DNA of 43,556 bases from Micromonospora solifontis (GCF_003725545.1 NZ_RJLN01000046.1:1-43556); one strand, 5' to 3'; counted from the stretch's first letter, positions 17,082 through 24,839 are shown. The notes: generated from the sequence alone by a model not told the origin. Numbers and translations are program-made.

Positions 17082-17411
17082 TCAGCCGGCGACCGGTTCC
17101 GGGGTCCGGGGCCGGCCCGCGTCGGCCAGCCAGTGGCTCACCCGGCGCTCGGCGTAGAACGAGACGAACGGCACCGTCCCGGCGAGCATCACCAGCAGCA
17201 TCCGCTTCAGCGGCCAGTCGGCCCGCCGCGACAGGTCGAAGGTGAGCGCCAGATAGATCATGTAGAGCCAGCCGTGCGCGGTGCCGACCACGGCCACCAC
17301 GGTCGGGCTGTCGAAGAAGTACTTCAACGGCATGCCGATCAGGACCAGCACCGCCAGCGCCACGCCCACGATCCAGGCGATCACGCGGTACCGGGTAAGG
17401 GCTCCGCCCAC
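17082..17411 (-). CDS. DUF3817 membrane protein
   Basis: 109 residues, three to four membrane helices. Family features: ALTRYRVIAWIVGVALAVLVL at the start, MPLKYF, and GTAHGWLYMIYL in the middle with the conserved histidine. Starts with GTG 17411 after GGAAGGACGG. Lies 26 bases after the membrane-protein gene at 17438, likely one transcript. Function unknown; DUF3817 proteins occur widely in actinobacteria. Confidence 0.87.
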   Translation of the reverse strand: MGGALTRYRVIAWIVGVALAVLVLIGMPLKYFFDSPTVVAVVGTAHGWLYMIYLALTFDLSRRADWPLKRMLLVMLAGTVPFVSFYAERRVSHWLADAGRPRTPEPVAG

Positions 17412-17437
17412 CGTCGTCCGTCCTTCCGAAGCCGGCG

Positions 17438-17857
17438 TCAGCCGGGGTAGTCGCCAGGCCTGGCGCCCGGGTTGGCGTTCAACCATGACAGGTAGCGGTT
17501 GTATTCGGCGAGGTCGCCGTCCTCGGCCCCGTCGACCGGGGCGGCCGGCACGCGGCTGACCCGCACAGGTCGGCGTACCGCCGGGGTGGCGGCGTCCGGC
17601 TCGGGCCCGCCGGTCGCCGGCGGCGCCGGGGCGGCCGGCTGCCCGGGCGTGCCCCGCAGCGTGTGCCGCACCTCGCGCCACCAGACGAAGATCACGAAGC
17701 CGGCGAAGACCGGCCACTCGATGGCGTATCCGAAGCTGAGGCTGTTGCCCCCGGCGGCCCGGGTGACCTGCCACCAGCCGAGCCCGAGGAAACCCACGAC
17801 CAGCACGACCATGGCCACGTGGCGCACGATCCACGCCGGTGTCCAGAGCCGCTTCAT
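17438..17857 (-). CDS. Small conserved actinobacterial membrane protein
   Basis: 139 residues. Two membrane helices: about 12-30 (VRHVAMVVLVVGFLGLGWWQ) and about 43-60 (YAIEWPVFAGFVIFVWW), then a Pro/Ala-rich linker and a C-terminal motif EYNRYLSWLNANPGARPGDYPG. I do not recognise a named family with certainty; such proteins often sit next to DUF3817 genes, as here. ATG 17857 has a TACCCT box seven bases upstream. Confidence 0.8.
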   Translation of the reverse strand: MKRLWTPAWIVRHVAMVVLVVGFLGLGWWQVTRAAGGNSLSFGYAIEWPVFAGFVIFVWWREVRHTLRGTPGQPAAPAPPATGGPEPDAATPAVRRPVRVSRVPAAPVDGAEDGDLAEYNRYLSWLNANPGARPGDYPG

Positions 17858-17864
17858 GACATCG

Positions 17865-17870
17865 AGGGTA
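17865..17870 (-). promoter_or_regulatory. -10 box (TACCCT) of the membrane-protein operon
   Basis: Minus-strand TACCCT, seven bases before ATG 17857. Confidence 0.45.
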
Positions 17871-17914
17871 CCGGGGCCGGCGCCCGTCTCCGACGCGGTG
17901 TCGTAGGTGGCGGG

Positions 17915-17939
17915 GTTTGGTGGCACCCCCGGTGGGCAA
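17915..17939 (+). promoter_or_regulatory. Possible stress-sigma-like promoter of the DUF6158 operon
   Basis: GTTT (17915-17918), 15 bases, GGGCAA (17934-17939); 39 bases before ATG 17979. Weaker match than the others. Confidence 0.3.
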
Positions 17940-17978
17940 CCGTCTAGACGCCAGCCCGAACGAGACGAGGGGGCGACG

Positions 17979-18290
17979 ATGACCGAATCAGTACGCCGGG
18001 ACGCCAGCCCGGAGCAGCGGATGCCCGAGTGGGACGGCGACCACGCCCGGACCGACCCGGTGAGCGGCGACGTCGACGGCGAGCTGCTCGGCGTGGACCC
18101 GGCCGAACTGGGCGACGAGGACCTGATCCGGGAGATGCACAGCCTGCACCGGACCCGGCTGGACACCCTGCGGCACGCCACCGATTCGGCGCTCGCCAAC
18201 CACCTGCGCCGCACCGCAGAGCTGGAGACCGAGTACCTCGCCCGGCACCCCGGCCGGGAGGTCGACCCGAGCCGGCTGCGGGACGCCTGA
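17979..18290 (+). CDS. DUF6158-like small protein
   Basis: 103 residues, charged and probably soluble. The core ELGDEDLIREMHSLHRTRLD followed by TLRHATDSALANHLRRTAELETEY matches an actinobacterial family of about this size (DUF6158), unknown function; the Leu/His spacing suggests two amphipathic helices. ATG 17979 follows GAGGGGG by seven bases. First of three genes transcribed together. Confidence 0.75.
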   Translation: MTESVRRDASPEQRMPEWDGDHARTDPVSGDVDGELLGVDPAELGDEDLIREMHSLHRTRLDTLRHATDSALANHLRRTAELETEYLARHPGREVDPSRLRDA

Positions 18291-18613
18291 TGGGCAGCCA
18301 CGCTGAGCGCGGCATGTCCGCGCCGCCCGAGGTGGTGTTCAACACCGCCACCGACCCCCACCGGGCGGCCGCCTGGCTGCCCGAACCGCTGCGGCACGGC
18401 GGTACGCAGCAGGTGGAGGTCGTCGACGCGGAGGAGATGCGGGCCCGCTGGAGCTGCCGGGCCGACGGCTGGACGGCCGACATCGACGTCGAGCCGGCCG
18501 ACGCCGGCGGCGCCCGGGTGCGGCTGGACCTGTCCGGCGCCGACCACGGGATGGCCGACGAGATCCTGACCAACCTCGCCCGCGAGGTGGCCGACAACCT
18601 GACCGCCGGCTGA
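18290..18613 (+). CDS. SRPBCC-like small protein
   Basis: 107 residues. SAPPEVVFNTATDPHRAAAWLPE resembles the first strand and helix of START/SRPBCC ligand-binding proteins, followed by WTADIDVEPADAGGARVRLDL and a C-terminal helix. It is shorter than typical members, so may be a reduced version. The start ATG overlaps the upstream stop (TGATG), giving translational coupling. Ligand unknown. Confidence 0.72.
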   Translation: MGSHAERGMSAPPEVVFNTATDPHRAAAWLPEPLRHGGTQQVEVVDAEEMRARWSCRADGWTADIDVEPADAGGARVRLDLSGADHGMADEILTNLAREVADNLTAG

Positions 18614-18645
18614 GCCGGCTCCGCGACGAGAACCGAGGAGGCCGG

Positions 18646-19182
18646 GTGACCGGGAGTGGCCTGAAGCAGAAGGTGGCCCGCCTGCGCCAGGCGTACGCGC
18701 CGCACGAGCAGCGACCGCTGGAGGGCTACCTGAAGGCGATGGGCACGTACGCGGCCGTGACCGGCTCGCTCGTGGGCCTGGTCCGGGCCACCCGGCGGCC
18801 CGTGCCGGAGCGGCCGTCCGCGGGCGACGTGGTGCTGCTCTGCGTCGCGACCCACAAGCTCAGCCGGCTGCTGAGCAAGGACGCGATCACCAGCCCGCTG
18901 CGCGCGCCGTTCACCCGCTACGACCACCCGATCGGCAGCGGCGAGGTGATGGAGCAGGTCCGGGACGAGGGCAGTCCCACCCGGCACGCCTTCGGCGAGC
19001 TGGTGAGCTGCCCGTTCTGCCTGGCCGTCTGGGTCGCCACCGGGCTCACCGGGGGGCTGGTGCTGGCCCCGCGGCTGACCCGGCTGGTCGCCACCGCGCT
19101 GACCGCGGTGGCCGCCTCCGACTTCCTCCAGATGGGGTACGCGGTGGCCCAGCGGGCGGCCGAGGGCGGGCACCGGGAGTGA
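18646..19182 (+). CDS. DUF1360 membrane protein
   Basis: 178 residues. Family features: DVVLLCVATHKLSRLLSKDAI, PFTRY, and ELVSCPFCLAVWVATGL with the paired cysteines CPFC, followed by two membrane helices. GTG 18646 follows GAGGAGG. Third gene of the cluster starting at 17979; ends just before a strong terminator. Function unknown (a sporulation-related YjcL-like role is reported for some DUF1360 relatives, not testable here). Confidence 0.85.
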   Translation: MTGSGLKQKVARLRQAYAPHEQRPLEGYLKAMGTYAAVTGSLVGLVRATRRPVPERPSAGDVVLLCVATHKLSRLLSKDAITSPLRAPFTRYDHPIGSGEVMEQVRDEGSPTRHAFGELVSCPFCLAVWVATGLTGGLVLAPRLTRLVATALTAVAASDFLQMGYAVAQRAAEGGHRE

Positions 19183-19189
19183 GCACGAC

Positions 19190-19224
19190 GGAAGGGGCCG
19201 GCGCTTCGTGCGCCGGCCCCTTCC
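19190..19224. terminator. Bidirectional terminator
   Basis: Perfect 15-bp stem GGAAGGGGCCGGCGC / GCGCCGGCCCCTTCC, loop TTCGT, between the DUF1360 gene and the convergent small gene. Confidence 0.85.
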
Positions 19225-19235
19225 GCCCGGGTCGG

Positions 19236-19442
19236 TCAGGTGGGCGAGGTGCCGTGGTTCTCGCCGGCCCAGCCGCGCGGCGCCTCCGGCTCGCGTCGGT
19301 CCTCGTCCGCACCGGTGATGATGTCCGTGTCCACGGCGGTCTCCTCATGCTCCCCGGAGAAGTCCGGGTCGCCGTTGGGATCCGGCGCGGACGGCGGATC
19401 GCCGAGCGCCTCGATGTGGTGTCGCTGCCCCTGGTCGGTCAT
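19236..19442 (-). CDS. Small acidic hypothetical protein
   Basis: 68 residues, acidic and Pro/Gly-rich, no hydrophobic segment, probably disordered. Not a family I recognise. Supported mainly by codon character and by lying between a terminator and the next same-strand gene. Start ATG 19442 (MTDQGQRHHIEALGD) has GGAGAGGAC upstream. Confidence 0.6.
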   Translation of the reverse strand: MTDQGQRHHIEALGDPPSAPDPNGDPDFSGEHEETAVDTDIITGADEDRREPEAPRGWAGENHGTSPT

Positions 19443-19477
19443 CGCACTGTCCTCTCCGTCGGGCCGTTCCGGGCCGC

Positions 19478-19702
19478 TCAGGCGGCGGTCCCACCGAGCA
19501 GATCGGCCGCCTCGTCGGCCGCGTACTCGCCCTGGGGCAGCGCGGCGATCCGGGTGAGCAGCTCGGCGGGGAGTTCGGCGGCCACCGCGCGGCGGTAGAT
19601 CTCCGCCTGGGTGACGCGTTCCTGGCCGTGGTAGATGTCGTCGAGCAGTTCGTCGATCGGCCGGGTGTCCGGCTGTTCGGTCACGGGCGCGTCCTCGGTC
19701 AC
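19478..19702 (-). CDS. Small conserved hypothetical protein, probable stress gene
   Basis: 74 residues, soluble and helical: PIDELLDDIYHGQERVTQAE, then ELPAELLTRIAALPQGEYAADEAADLL. The ending resembles short actinobacterial proteins of unknown function. GTG 19702 lies nine bases after a GTTT-N15-GGGTAG promoter-like sequence, the same spacing seen for the GPGG peptide and tspO. Confidence 0.7.
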   Translation of the reverse strand: MTEDAPVTEQPDTRPIDELLDDIYHGQERVTQAEIYRRAVAAELPAELLTRIAALPQGEYAADEAADLLGGTAA

Positions 19703-19711
19703 CCCGACCAG

Positions 19712-19736
19712 CTACCCCACCCCGAACCGGTCAAAC
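19712..19736 (-). promoter_or_regulatory. Stress-sigma-like promoter of the 74-aa gene
   Basis: Minus strand GTTT (19736-19733), 15 bases, GGGTAG (19717-19712), 9 bases before GTG 19702. Confidence 0.6.
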
Positions 19737-19764
19737 ACCCCTCGCCGCCGGCGCCCCGCCCCGG

Positions 19765-19825
19765 GTCGATCATGAGGTTGGCGGCGATGTGGATCTCCAA
19801 CACCGCCGCCAACCTCATGATCAAT
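19765..19825. repeat. 61-bp palindromic element, family A, copy 2
   Basis: Arms GATCATGAGGTTGGCGGCG (19768-19786) and CGCCGCCAACCTCATGATC (19804-19822) pair perfectly over 19 bp. The loop carries GTGGATCTCC, the reverse complement of the loop core of the copy at 7311-7371. It lies 5 bases beyond the 3' end of the DAHP synthase gene and may terminate it. Confidence 0.8.
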
Positions 19826-19829
19826 GGGT

Positions 19830-20915
19830 TCAGGCGGGGGTGGGGAGGGTGGCGCGGCGGGTGCGGACCGCCTGGGCCAGGTGGTGGAGGACCTCGGCGG
19901 TGGTGTCCCAGCCGAGGCAGGCGTCGGTGATTGAGCGGCCGTACTCCAGCTCGCGGGTGGGGTCGAGATCCTGGCGGCCGGGCTGGAGGAAGCTCTCCAG
20001 CATGACGCCGACGATGCCGCGCTGGCCGGCGGCGAGCTGGGCGGCCACGTCCGCGGCGACCAGCGGCTGATTGCGGTGGTCCTTGCCGCTGTTGGCGTGA
20101 CTGGCGTCGATCACCACGCGCTCCGGCAGGCCGGCCGCCCGAAGCAGGTCCAGCGCGCCGGCCACCGACTCGGCGTCGTAGTTGGGTCGGCCGCCGCCGC
20201 CACGCAGCACCAGGTGGCCGTCGGCGTTGCCCCGGGTGTGCATGATCGCCGGGGTGCCGGAGACGTCGATGCCGGGGAAGACGTGCGGGACGCCCGCCGC
20301 CCGGATGGCGTCCACCGCGGTGGAGATGCTCCCGTCGGGGCGGTTCTTCATGCCGATCGGCATGGACAGGCCGGAGGCGAGCTGCCGGTGCACCTGGCTC
20401 TCCACGGTCCGCGCGCCGATCGCACCCCAGGCCACCGTGTCGGCGATGTACTGCGGGGTGATCGGGTCGAGGAACTCGCAACCCACCGGCAGGCCGAGGC
20501 GGAGCACGTCGAGCAGGAGCGCGCGGGCGGTGCGCAGGCCGGTGTTCACGTCGCCGGAGCCGTCCAGCCCCGGATCGTTGATCAGGCCCTTCCAGCCCAC
20601 CGTCGAGCGCGGCTTCTCGAAGTAGACGCGCATCACCACCAGCAGGTCGTCGGCGAGCCGGTCGGCGGCCTCGCGCAGCCGGCCCGCGTACTCGAGGGCG
20701 GCGGCGGGGTCGTGCACCGAGCACGGTCCGACCACGACCAGCAGCCGGTCGTCGGCCCGGTCCAGCACCCGGCCGACCGCGCGCCGGCCGGCCACCACGG
20801 CCTCGGCGAGCGGCGTCTCCAGGGGCAGGTGGTGGTGCAGCAGGGCCGGGGTGGTCAGCGGCACGACGCGGTCGATCCGCTGGTCGATGACCCGATGGGC
20901 GTCCGGGGTCGTCAC
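19830..20915 (-). CDS. aroF: 3-deoxy-7-phosphoheptulonate synthase, type I
   Basis: 361 residues, full length for the AroF/G/H class. Condenses phosphoenolpyruvate and erythrose-4-phosphate, the first step of the shikimate pathway. Signature blocks: VVGPCSVHD, FEKPRSTVGWKGLINDP, GCEFLDPITPQYIADTVAWG, SGLSMPIGMKNRPDG, and DASHANSGK near the C-terminus. GTG 20915 follows GGAAGGAA. Upstream is a 21-residue leader peptide with Tyr, Trp and Phe codons and a terminator-like hairpin, so expression is probably set by aromatic amino-acid supply; allosteric feedback control is also usual for the family. Confidence 0.96.
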   Translation of the reverse strand: MTTPDAHRVIDQRIDRVVPLTTPALLHHHLPLETPLAEAVVAGRRAVGRVLDRADDRLLVVVGPCSVHDPAAALEYAGRLREAADRLADDLLVVMRVYFEKPRSTVGWKGLINDPGLDGSGDVNTGLRTARALLLDVLRLGLPVGCEFLDPITPQYIADTVAWGAIGARTVESQVHRQLASGLSMPIGMKNRPDGSISTAVDAIRAAGVPHVFPGIDVSGTPAIMHTRGNADGHLVLRGGGGRPNYDAESVAGALDLLRAAGLPERVVIDASHANSGKDHRNQPLVAADVAAQLAAGQRGIVGVMLESFLQPGRQDLDPTRELEYGRSITDACLGWDTTAEVLHHLAQAVRTRRATLPTPA

Positions 20916-20962
20916 GGTGGGGTTCCTTCCGCCGACCGTGCCCCGGGGCCGGCGCCCGAGGT

Positions 20963-21018
20963 CGAGCCGGCTGCTCGTACGCGAAAGGGCAGGGAAAGAT
21001 CCCTGCCCGGCCGGCTCG
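20963..21018 (-). terminator. Attenuator hairpin upstream of DAHP synthase
   Basis: Inner 9-bp stem GGGCAGGGA/TCCCTGCCC with a 4-base loop (20987-21008), followed on the minus strand by TTTCG, and outer 9-bp arms GCCGGCTCG/CGAGCCGGC (21010-21018 and 20963-20971). Another CCGGCT/AGCCGG pairing lies inside the leader peptide (21051-21067), giving competing folds, as expected for attenuation. Confidence 0.7.
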
Positions 21019-21031
21019 AAGAGGAGTGACG

Positions 21032-21097
21032 TCAGATCATGGTCGAGTCACCGGCTCCTCCAGCCGGCTGCCTAAACCATCGATACGACCGCGTCAC
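21032..21097 (-). CDS. Aromatic leader peptide controlling DAHP synthase
   Basis: 21 codons, reading (V)TRSYRWFRQPAGGAGDSTMI. Tyr5, Trp7 and Phe8 sit together and are encoded by TAT, TGG and TTT; TAT and TTT are rare in so GC-rich a genome, as are the CGA and AGG beside them. GTG 21097 lies seven bases after a TAAGCT box, so it is probably read from the very 5' end of the message. Stalling here when aromatic tRNAs are uncharged would change the downstream folds. Comparable to the aroR leader before aroF in Corynebacterium glutamicum. Confidence 0.78.
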   Translation of the reverse strand: MTRSYRWFRQPAGGAGDSTMI

Positions 21098-21104
21098 GCC
21101 CGCC

Positions 21105-21110
21105 AGCTTA
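21105..21110 (-). promoter_or_regulatory. -10 box (TAAGCT) of the leader-aroF transcript
   Basis: Minus-strand TAAGCT, seven bases before the leader GTG 21097; no clear -35. Confidence 0.5.
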
Positions 21111-21137
21111 CCGGACGCGACCGCGAAGTCCCGCTCC

Positions 21138-21163
21138 GTTCCGTACGGCGGGACGCGGGGTAT
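21138..21163 (+). promoter_or_regulatory. Stress-sigma-like promoter of the 71-aa gene
   Basis: GTTC (21138-21141), 16 bases, GGGTAT (21158-21163), 9 bases before ATG 21173. Confidence 0.5.
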
Positions 21164-21172
21164 GGAGCAGCC

Positions 21173-21388
21173 ATGAGTCACGACCAGAGCGACCAGGAGC
21201 GGATCGAGTCCCGCGCGCACCTGCTGCCCGAGGAGGCGGCGGTGGGCAGCGACGACGCGGAGGCCCAGGCCGATGCGATCCTCGCCGAATCGGACATCCG
21301 GGAGGAGGACCGGAACGCCGCCCCGGACACGGTGCTGGAGCACCGGACCTCCGATCAGACCGTCACCCCGGCCGAGCCGCCGGACTGA
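21173..21388 (+). CDS. Small acidic conserved hypothetical protein
   Basis: 71 residues: RIESRAHLLPEEAAVGSDDA, EAQADAILAESDIREEDRNA, ending EHRTSDQTVTP. Strongly charged, no membrane segment. The LLPEE and AQA-AIL-ES-IR pattern recurs in short actinobacterial proteins of unknown function. GGAG precedes ATG 21173, and a GGGTAT box lies nine bases upstream. Its last 34 bases overlap the convergent gene at 21355. Confidence 0.7.
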   Translation: MSHDQSDQERIESRAHLLPEEAAVGSDDAEAQADAILAESDIREEDRNAAPDTVLEHRTSDQTVTPAEPPD

Positions 21389-22122
21389 GCGCCGGCACCC
21401 CGGGCCCGGCGGGACCCCCGGTAGCTCGTCTCCCGCAGCCAGGCGAGCGGACCCGCCAACCGCAGGCCCGGCGGCACGTTGCCGACCGGATCGAAGGCCA
21501 GCGCGGCGTCCTCCCGGGCGCCGCGCGGCGTTCTCAGGCTGACCTGCCCGAACGGCCGCCACGGCCCGACCGTGGAGGCCACCGCGAGGACCAGCCGCGG
21601 CTCGTCCCCGGCCACCGCCGCGGTGGCCTCGGCCAGGCTGCGGCCCAGGTCGGGTGAGTCCGGGTCGGCCAGCGCGGCCAGGAACCACCGCCGCGCCCCG
21701 GCGCGGAACGGCATGATCGAGGTGTACGTCCCGGTGAAGCGCCGGCGGGGTAGCGGCAGGTTCCGCAGCACCGGCGCGGCCCCGCTGGAACTCACCAGCA
21801 GGTCCACCGGCGGCTCCGGGTCCCGGTGCAGCCGGACCGCCACGCCCAGCACGTCCGGCCAGCCGACCGGCGTGGGGACCCCCTTGGAGAGGCGGACCGT
21901 GGCCGGCCAGCGAGCGGGCAGGTCCAGCAGCGGTACGCCGGTCGGCGGACCCGGCGTACCCCAGATCATCACCTCGGCGGCGAAGGGACGGCCGGCCGGA
22001 TGCAGCAGCCGGGCGTGCCGGCGGCGGGCCAGCGCGGCGGCGACGCGCTCGGCGGCGGGGGACGCCCGGCGGCCGGCCGCCAGCCGGAGCCGCCGGGCGG
22101 CGGACGGGTCGGGGGAGGGCAT
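21355..22122 (-). CDS. Catalase-like/phosphodiesterase-annotated protein
   Basis: 255 residues, no signal peptide. The pattern of an N-terminal helical part, RLSKGVPTPVGWPDVLGVAV, then DLLVSSSGAAPVLRNLPLP, YTSIMPFRA and a C-terminal FDPVGNVPPGLRLAGPLAWL matches an actinobacterial family often labelled phosphodiesterase and distantly resembling the catalase fold. I do not see the catalase heme tyrosine motif. Enzymatic function is unproven. Overlaps the convergent 71-aa gene by 34 bases; divergent from the M16 peptidase operon. Confidence 0.7.
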   Translation of the reverse strand: MPSPDPSAARRLRLAAGRRASPAAERVAAALARRRHARLLHPAGRPFAAEVMIWGTPGPPTGVPLLDLPARWPATVRLSKGVPTPVGWPDVLGVAVRLHRDPEPPVDLLVSSSGAAPVLRNLPLPRRRFTGTYTSIMPFRAGARRWFLAALADPDSPDLGRSLAEATAAVAGDEPRLVLAVASTVGPWRPFGQVSLRTPRGAREDAALAFDPVGNVPPGLRLAGPLAWLRETSYRGSRRARGAGAQSGGSAGVTV

Positions 22123-22190
22123 GCCCGGCGAGTACCCCGGCGCGCGCCGAGGATGCGCCCGCACATCCCCTTTCCGCCCGCGAGATCGGA

Positions 22191-22196
22191 TAGCGT
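22191..22196 (+). promoter_or_regulatory. -10 box (TAGCGT) of the M16 operon
   Basis: TAGCGT ends seven bases before ATG 22204; no ribosome site in between. Confidence 0.5.
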
Positions 22197-22203
22197 CGGT
22201 GCC

Positions 22204-23496
22204 ATGCCCGACAGCGGTTACCCCTGGCCGATCGAGACGACCCGACTGGACAACGGCCTGCGCGTGGTGGTGAGCGAGGACCGCACCGCCCCCGCGGTCG
22301 CCGTGAACCTCTGGTACGACGTGGGTTCCCGGCACGAGCCCGAGGGGCAGACCGGCTTCGCCCACCTCTTCGAGCACCTGATGTTCGAGGGCTCGGTGAA
22401 CGTGGCGAAGACCGAGCACATGAAGCTCATCCAGGGTTCCGGCGGTTCGCTCAACGCCACCACCAACCCGGACCGGACCAACTACTTCGAGACGGTTCCG
22501 GCCGAGCACCTGGAGTTGGCGCTGTGGCTGGAGGCCGACCGGATGGGCGGCCTGGTGCCGGCGCTGACCCAGGAGACGCTGGACAACCAGCGGGACGTGG
22601 TCAAGAACGAGCGCCGCCAGCGCTACGAGAACGTCCCGTACGGCGACGCCTGGCTGCGGCTGCTGCCGCTGCTCTACCCGCCGGGCCACCCGTACCATCA
22701 CGCGACGATCGGGTCGATGGCCGACCTGAACGCCGCCGACCTGGCCACCTTCCAGGCGTTCCACACCACCTACTACGCGCCGAACAACGCGGTCCTCACC
22801 GTGGTCGGCGACACCACGGCCGCCGAGGTGTTCGGGCTGGCCGACAAGTACTTCGGGGCCATCCCGCCCCGCGCCGAGATCCCCGCCGCGCCGGACGGTC
22901 GCACCGTGCCGGCGACCGGGCGGCCCGCGGTCGAGACCGTCACCACCGACGTGCCCGCGCCCCGCGTGTACGTCGCGCACCGCACCCACCCCTACGGCAC
23001 CACCGGGTACGACGTGACCACCGTGCTCGCCACCGTCCTGGGCACCGGCCGGGGCAGCCGCCTCTACCAGCGGCTCGCCGACGGGGAACGGATCGCCCAG
23101 CCGGACCTGGTCGGGGCGTACGGGGTGGACCTGGCGTACGCGCCGGCCCCGCTGATCGCCACCGCCACCGCCCGCCCCGGGGTGGACGCCGAGCGGCTGC
23201 GCGCCGGGCTGGCCGAGGTGATCGACGAGCTGGCCACCGTGCCGGTGACCGCCGCCGAGCTGGACCGGGCCAAGGCGCTGTTGAGCACCCAGTGGTGGCG
23301 GCACATGTCCACGGTGGACGGCCGGGCCGACGTGCTCGGCCGGTACGCCACCCAGTTCGGTGACCCGGCGAAGATCGCTGAGCGGCTTCCCGCCTGGCTC
23401 GCGGTCACCGCCGAGCAGATCGCCGAACAGGCCGCCGAGCTGCTCGGCGCCGCCGACCGGGTGACCCTGACCTACCAGCCCGAGGAGAAGGCATGA
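22204..23496 (+). CDS. M16-family zinc peptidase, catalytic subunit
   Basis: 430 residues, no signal peptide. The inverted zinc motif HLFEH spans His54-His58 with Glu57 catalytic, and the third ligand is Glu136 in VVKNERRQRYENVPYG. Two M16 half-domains (about 10-200 and 200-430). It belongs to the short M16B class that works as a heterodimer with a non-catalytic partner, which here is the next gene, overlapping by ATGA. Such pairs degrade unfolded or medium-length peptides in a closed chamber. Confidence 0.94.
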   Translation: MPDSGYPWPIETTRLDNGLRVVVSEDRTAPAVAVNLWYDVGSRHEPEGQTGFAHLFEHLMFEGSVNVAKTEHMKLIQGSGGSLNATTNPDRTNYFETVPAEHLELALWLEADRMGGLVPALTQETLDNQRDVVKNERRQRYENVPYGDAWLRLLPLLYPPGHPYHHATIGSMADLNAADLATFQAFHTTYYAPNNAVLTVVGDTTAAEVFGLADKYFGAIPPRAEIPAAPDGRTVPATGRPAVETVTTDVPAPRVYVAHRTHPYGTTGYDVTTVLATVLGTGRGSRLYQRLADGERIAQPDLVGAYGVDLAYAPAPLIATATARPGVDAERLRAGLAEVIDELATVPVTAAELDRAKALLSTQWWRHMSTVDGRADVLGRYATQFGDPAKIAERLPAWLAVTAEQIAEQAAELLGAADRVTLTYQPEEKA

Positions 23497-24839
23497 CGCT
23501 GATCGCCACCCGTCCCGGCCCGGGCGCCGCCCGCCCGTACCGGTTCCCGCAGGTGGTCCGCCGGGCCGTCGCGGGCGGGCAGGTCGTCGCCGCGCACCTG
23601 CCCGGGCAGAACCTGGCCGTCGCGCTGCTGCTCCTCGACGCCGGCGCGGGCCGGGAGCCGGTGGGCAAGGAGGGGCTGGGCGGGGTGCTCGCCAAGGCCC
23701 TGGAGGAGGGCACCGCGCAGCGGGACGGCACCGCGTACGCGCTGGCCATCGAGGCGCTCGGGACCGAGCTGGTGACCGGGCTGGACTGGGACTCGTTCCA
23801 GGTCAGCGTCCAGGTCCCGGTGGACCGGCTGAACGCGGCCGTGGAGCTGCTCGCCGAGGCGGTCCGGACGCCCCGGCTCGACCCGGCGGACGTGCTGCGG
23901 GTCCGGGACGACGAGGCGACCGCGCTGCGGATGGACTGGGCCAACCCCGGCCCGCGCGCCGACGCGGTGCTGCGCGCCGACCTGTTCGGCGCGGACAACC
24001 GCTGGGGCCGGCCGATGTACGGCGACCCGGACAGCGTCGCCACCCTGGAGGTGGACGACGTCACGGTCTTCCACTCGGAGTGGTTCATCCGCCCCGGGAC
24101 GCTGATCGTCGCCGGCGACCTGGACCGGCTCGACCTGGATGCGCTGGCCGCGGCGGCGTTCGCCGGCACCGGGGGCGGGCCGGTCGAGAAGGGCGGCCCG
24201 ATCGAGGTGCCGCTGTCCGGCCGCCGGAAGGTCATCCTGGTCGACCGGCCCGGCTCGGTGCAGTCCACGCTCCGCCTCGGGCACCCCGCTCCGCACCGGG
24301 CCCATCCGGACCACGTGCCGATGTCACTCGCCGGGACGGTGCTCGGCGGGGCGTTCACCTCCCGGCTCAACCACCTGATCCGCGAGGTGCACGGCTACAC
24401 GTACGGCATCCGGGGCGACTTCGCCTCGTCCCGCCGGTTCGGGCGGTTCGCGGTCAGCTCCGGGGTGCAGACCGCGGTGACCGCGCCGGCCCTGGTCGAG
24501 TCGGTCGGTGAGGTCTCGCGTACCCGGCTGACCGGGGTGACCGAGGAGGAGCTGGACGTGGCCCGCTCGTGGCGGGCCGGCCAACTCTCCGTCGAGCTGC
24601 AGAGCCCGCGCGCGATCGCCGCGGCGCTGACCACGCTGGTGGTGCACGACCTGCCGGACGACTACCACGCCCGGCTGCGCGAGTCACTGCTCGCGGCGAC
24701 GGTCGAGGAGGTCTCCGCGGCCGCCGCCGCGCACCTCCACCCGGACTCGCTCACCCTGGTGGTGGAGGGCGACTCGGCGGTCATCCGGGACGAGCTGGTC
24801 GCCGCCGGCCTCGGCGAGGTCGTCGACCACACGCCCTGA
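23493..24839 (+). CDS. M16-family non-catalytic partner subunit
   Basis: 448 residues of the same fold. Where the zinc motif should lie it reads GLGGVLAKALEEG, with no HxxEH, so it cannot bind the metal. In the C-terminal half, IREVHGYTYGIRGDF and SRRFG supply the Arg/Tyr residues that partner subunits contribute to substrate binding. ATG 23493 overlaps the stop of the catalytic subunit (ATGA), favouring equal amounts. It is the last gene of the operon and is followed by a large palindrome. Confidence 0.93.
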   Translation: MTLIATRPGPGAARPYRFPQVVRRAVAGGQVVAAHLPGQNLAVALLLLDAGAGREPVGKEGLGGVLAKALEEGTAQRDGTAYALAIEALGTELVTGLDWDSFQVSVQVPVDRLNAAVELLAEAVRTPRLDPADVLRVRDDEATALRMDWANPGPRADAVLRADLFGADNRWGRPMYGDPDSVATLEVDDVTVFHSEWFIRPGTLIVAGDLDRLDLDALAAAAFAGTGGGPVEKGGPIEVPLSGRRKVILVDRPGSVQSTLRLGHPAPHRAHPDHVPMSLAGTVLGGAFTSRLNHLIREVHGYTYGIRGDFASSRRFGRFAVSSGVQTAVTAPALVESVGEVSRTRLTGVTEEELDVARSWRAGQLSVELQSPRAIAAALTTLVVHDLPDDYHARLRESLLAATVEEVSAAAAAHLHPDSLTLVVEGDSAVIRDELVAAGLGEVVDHTP

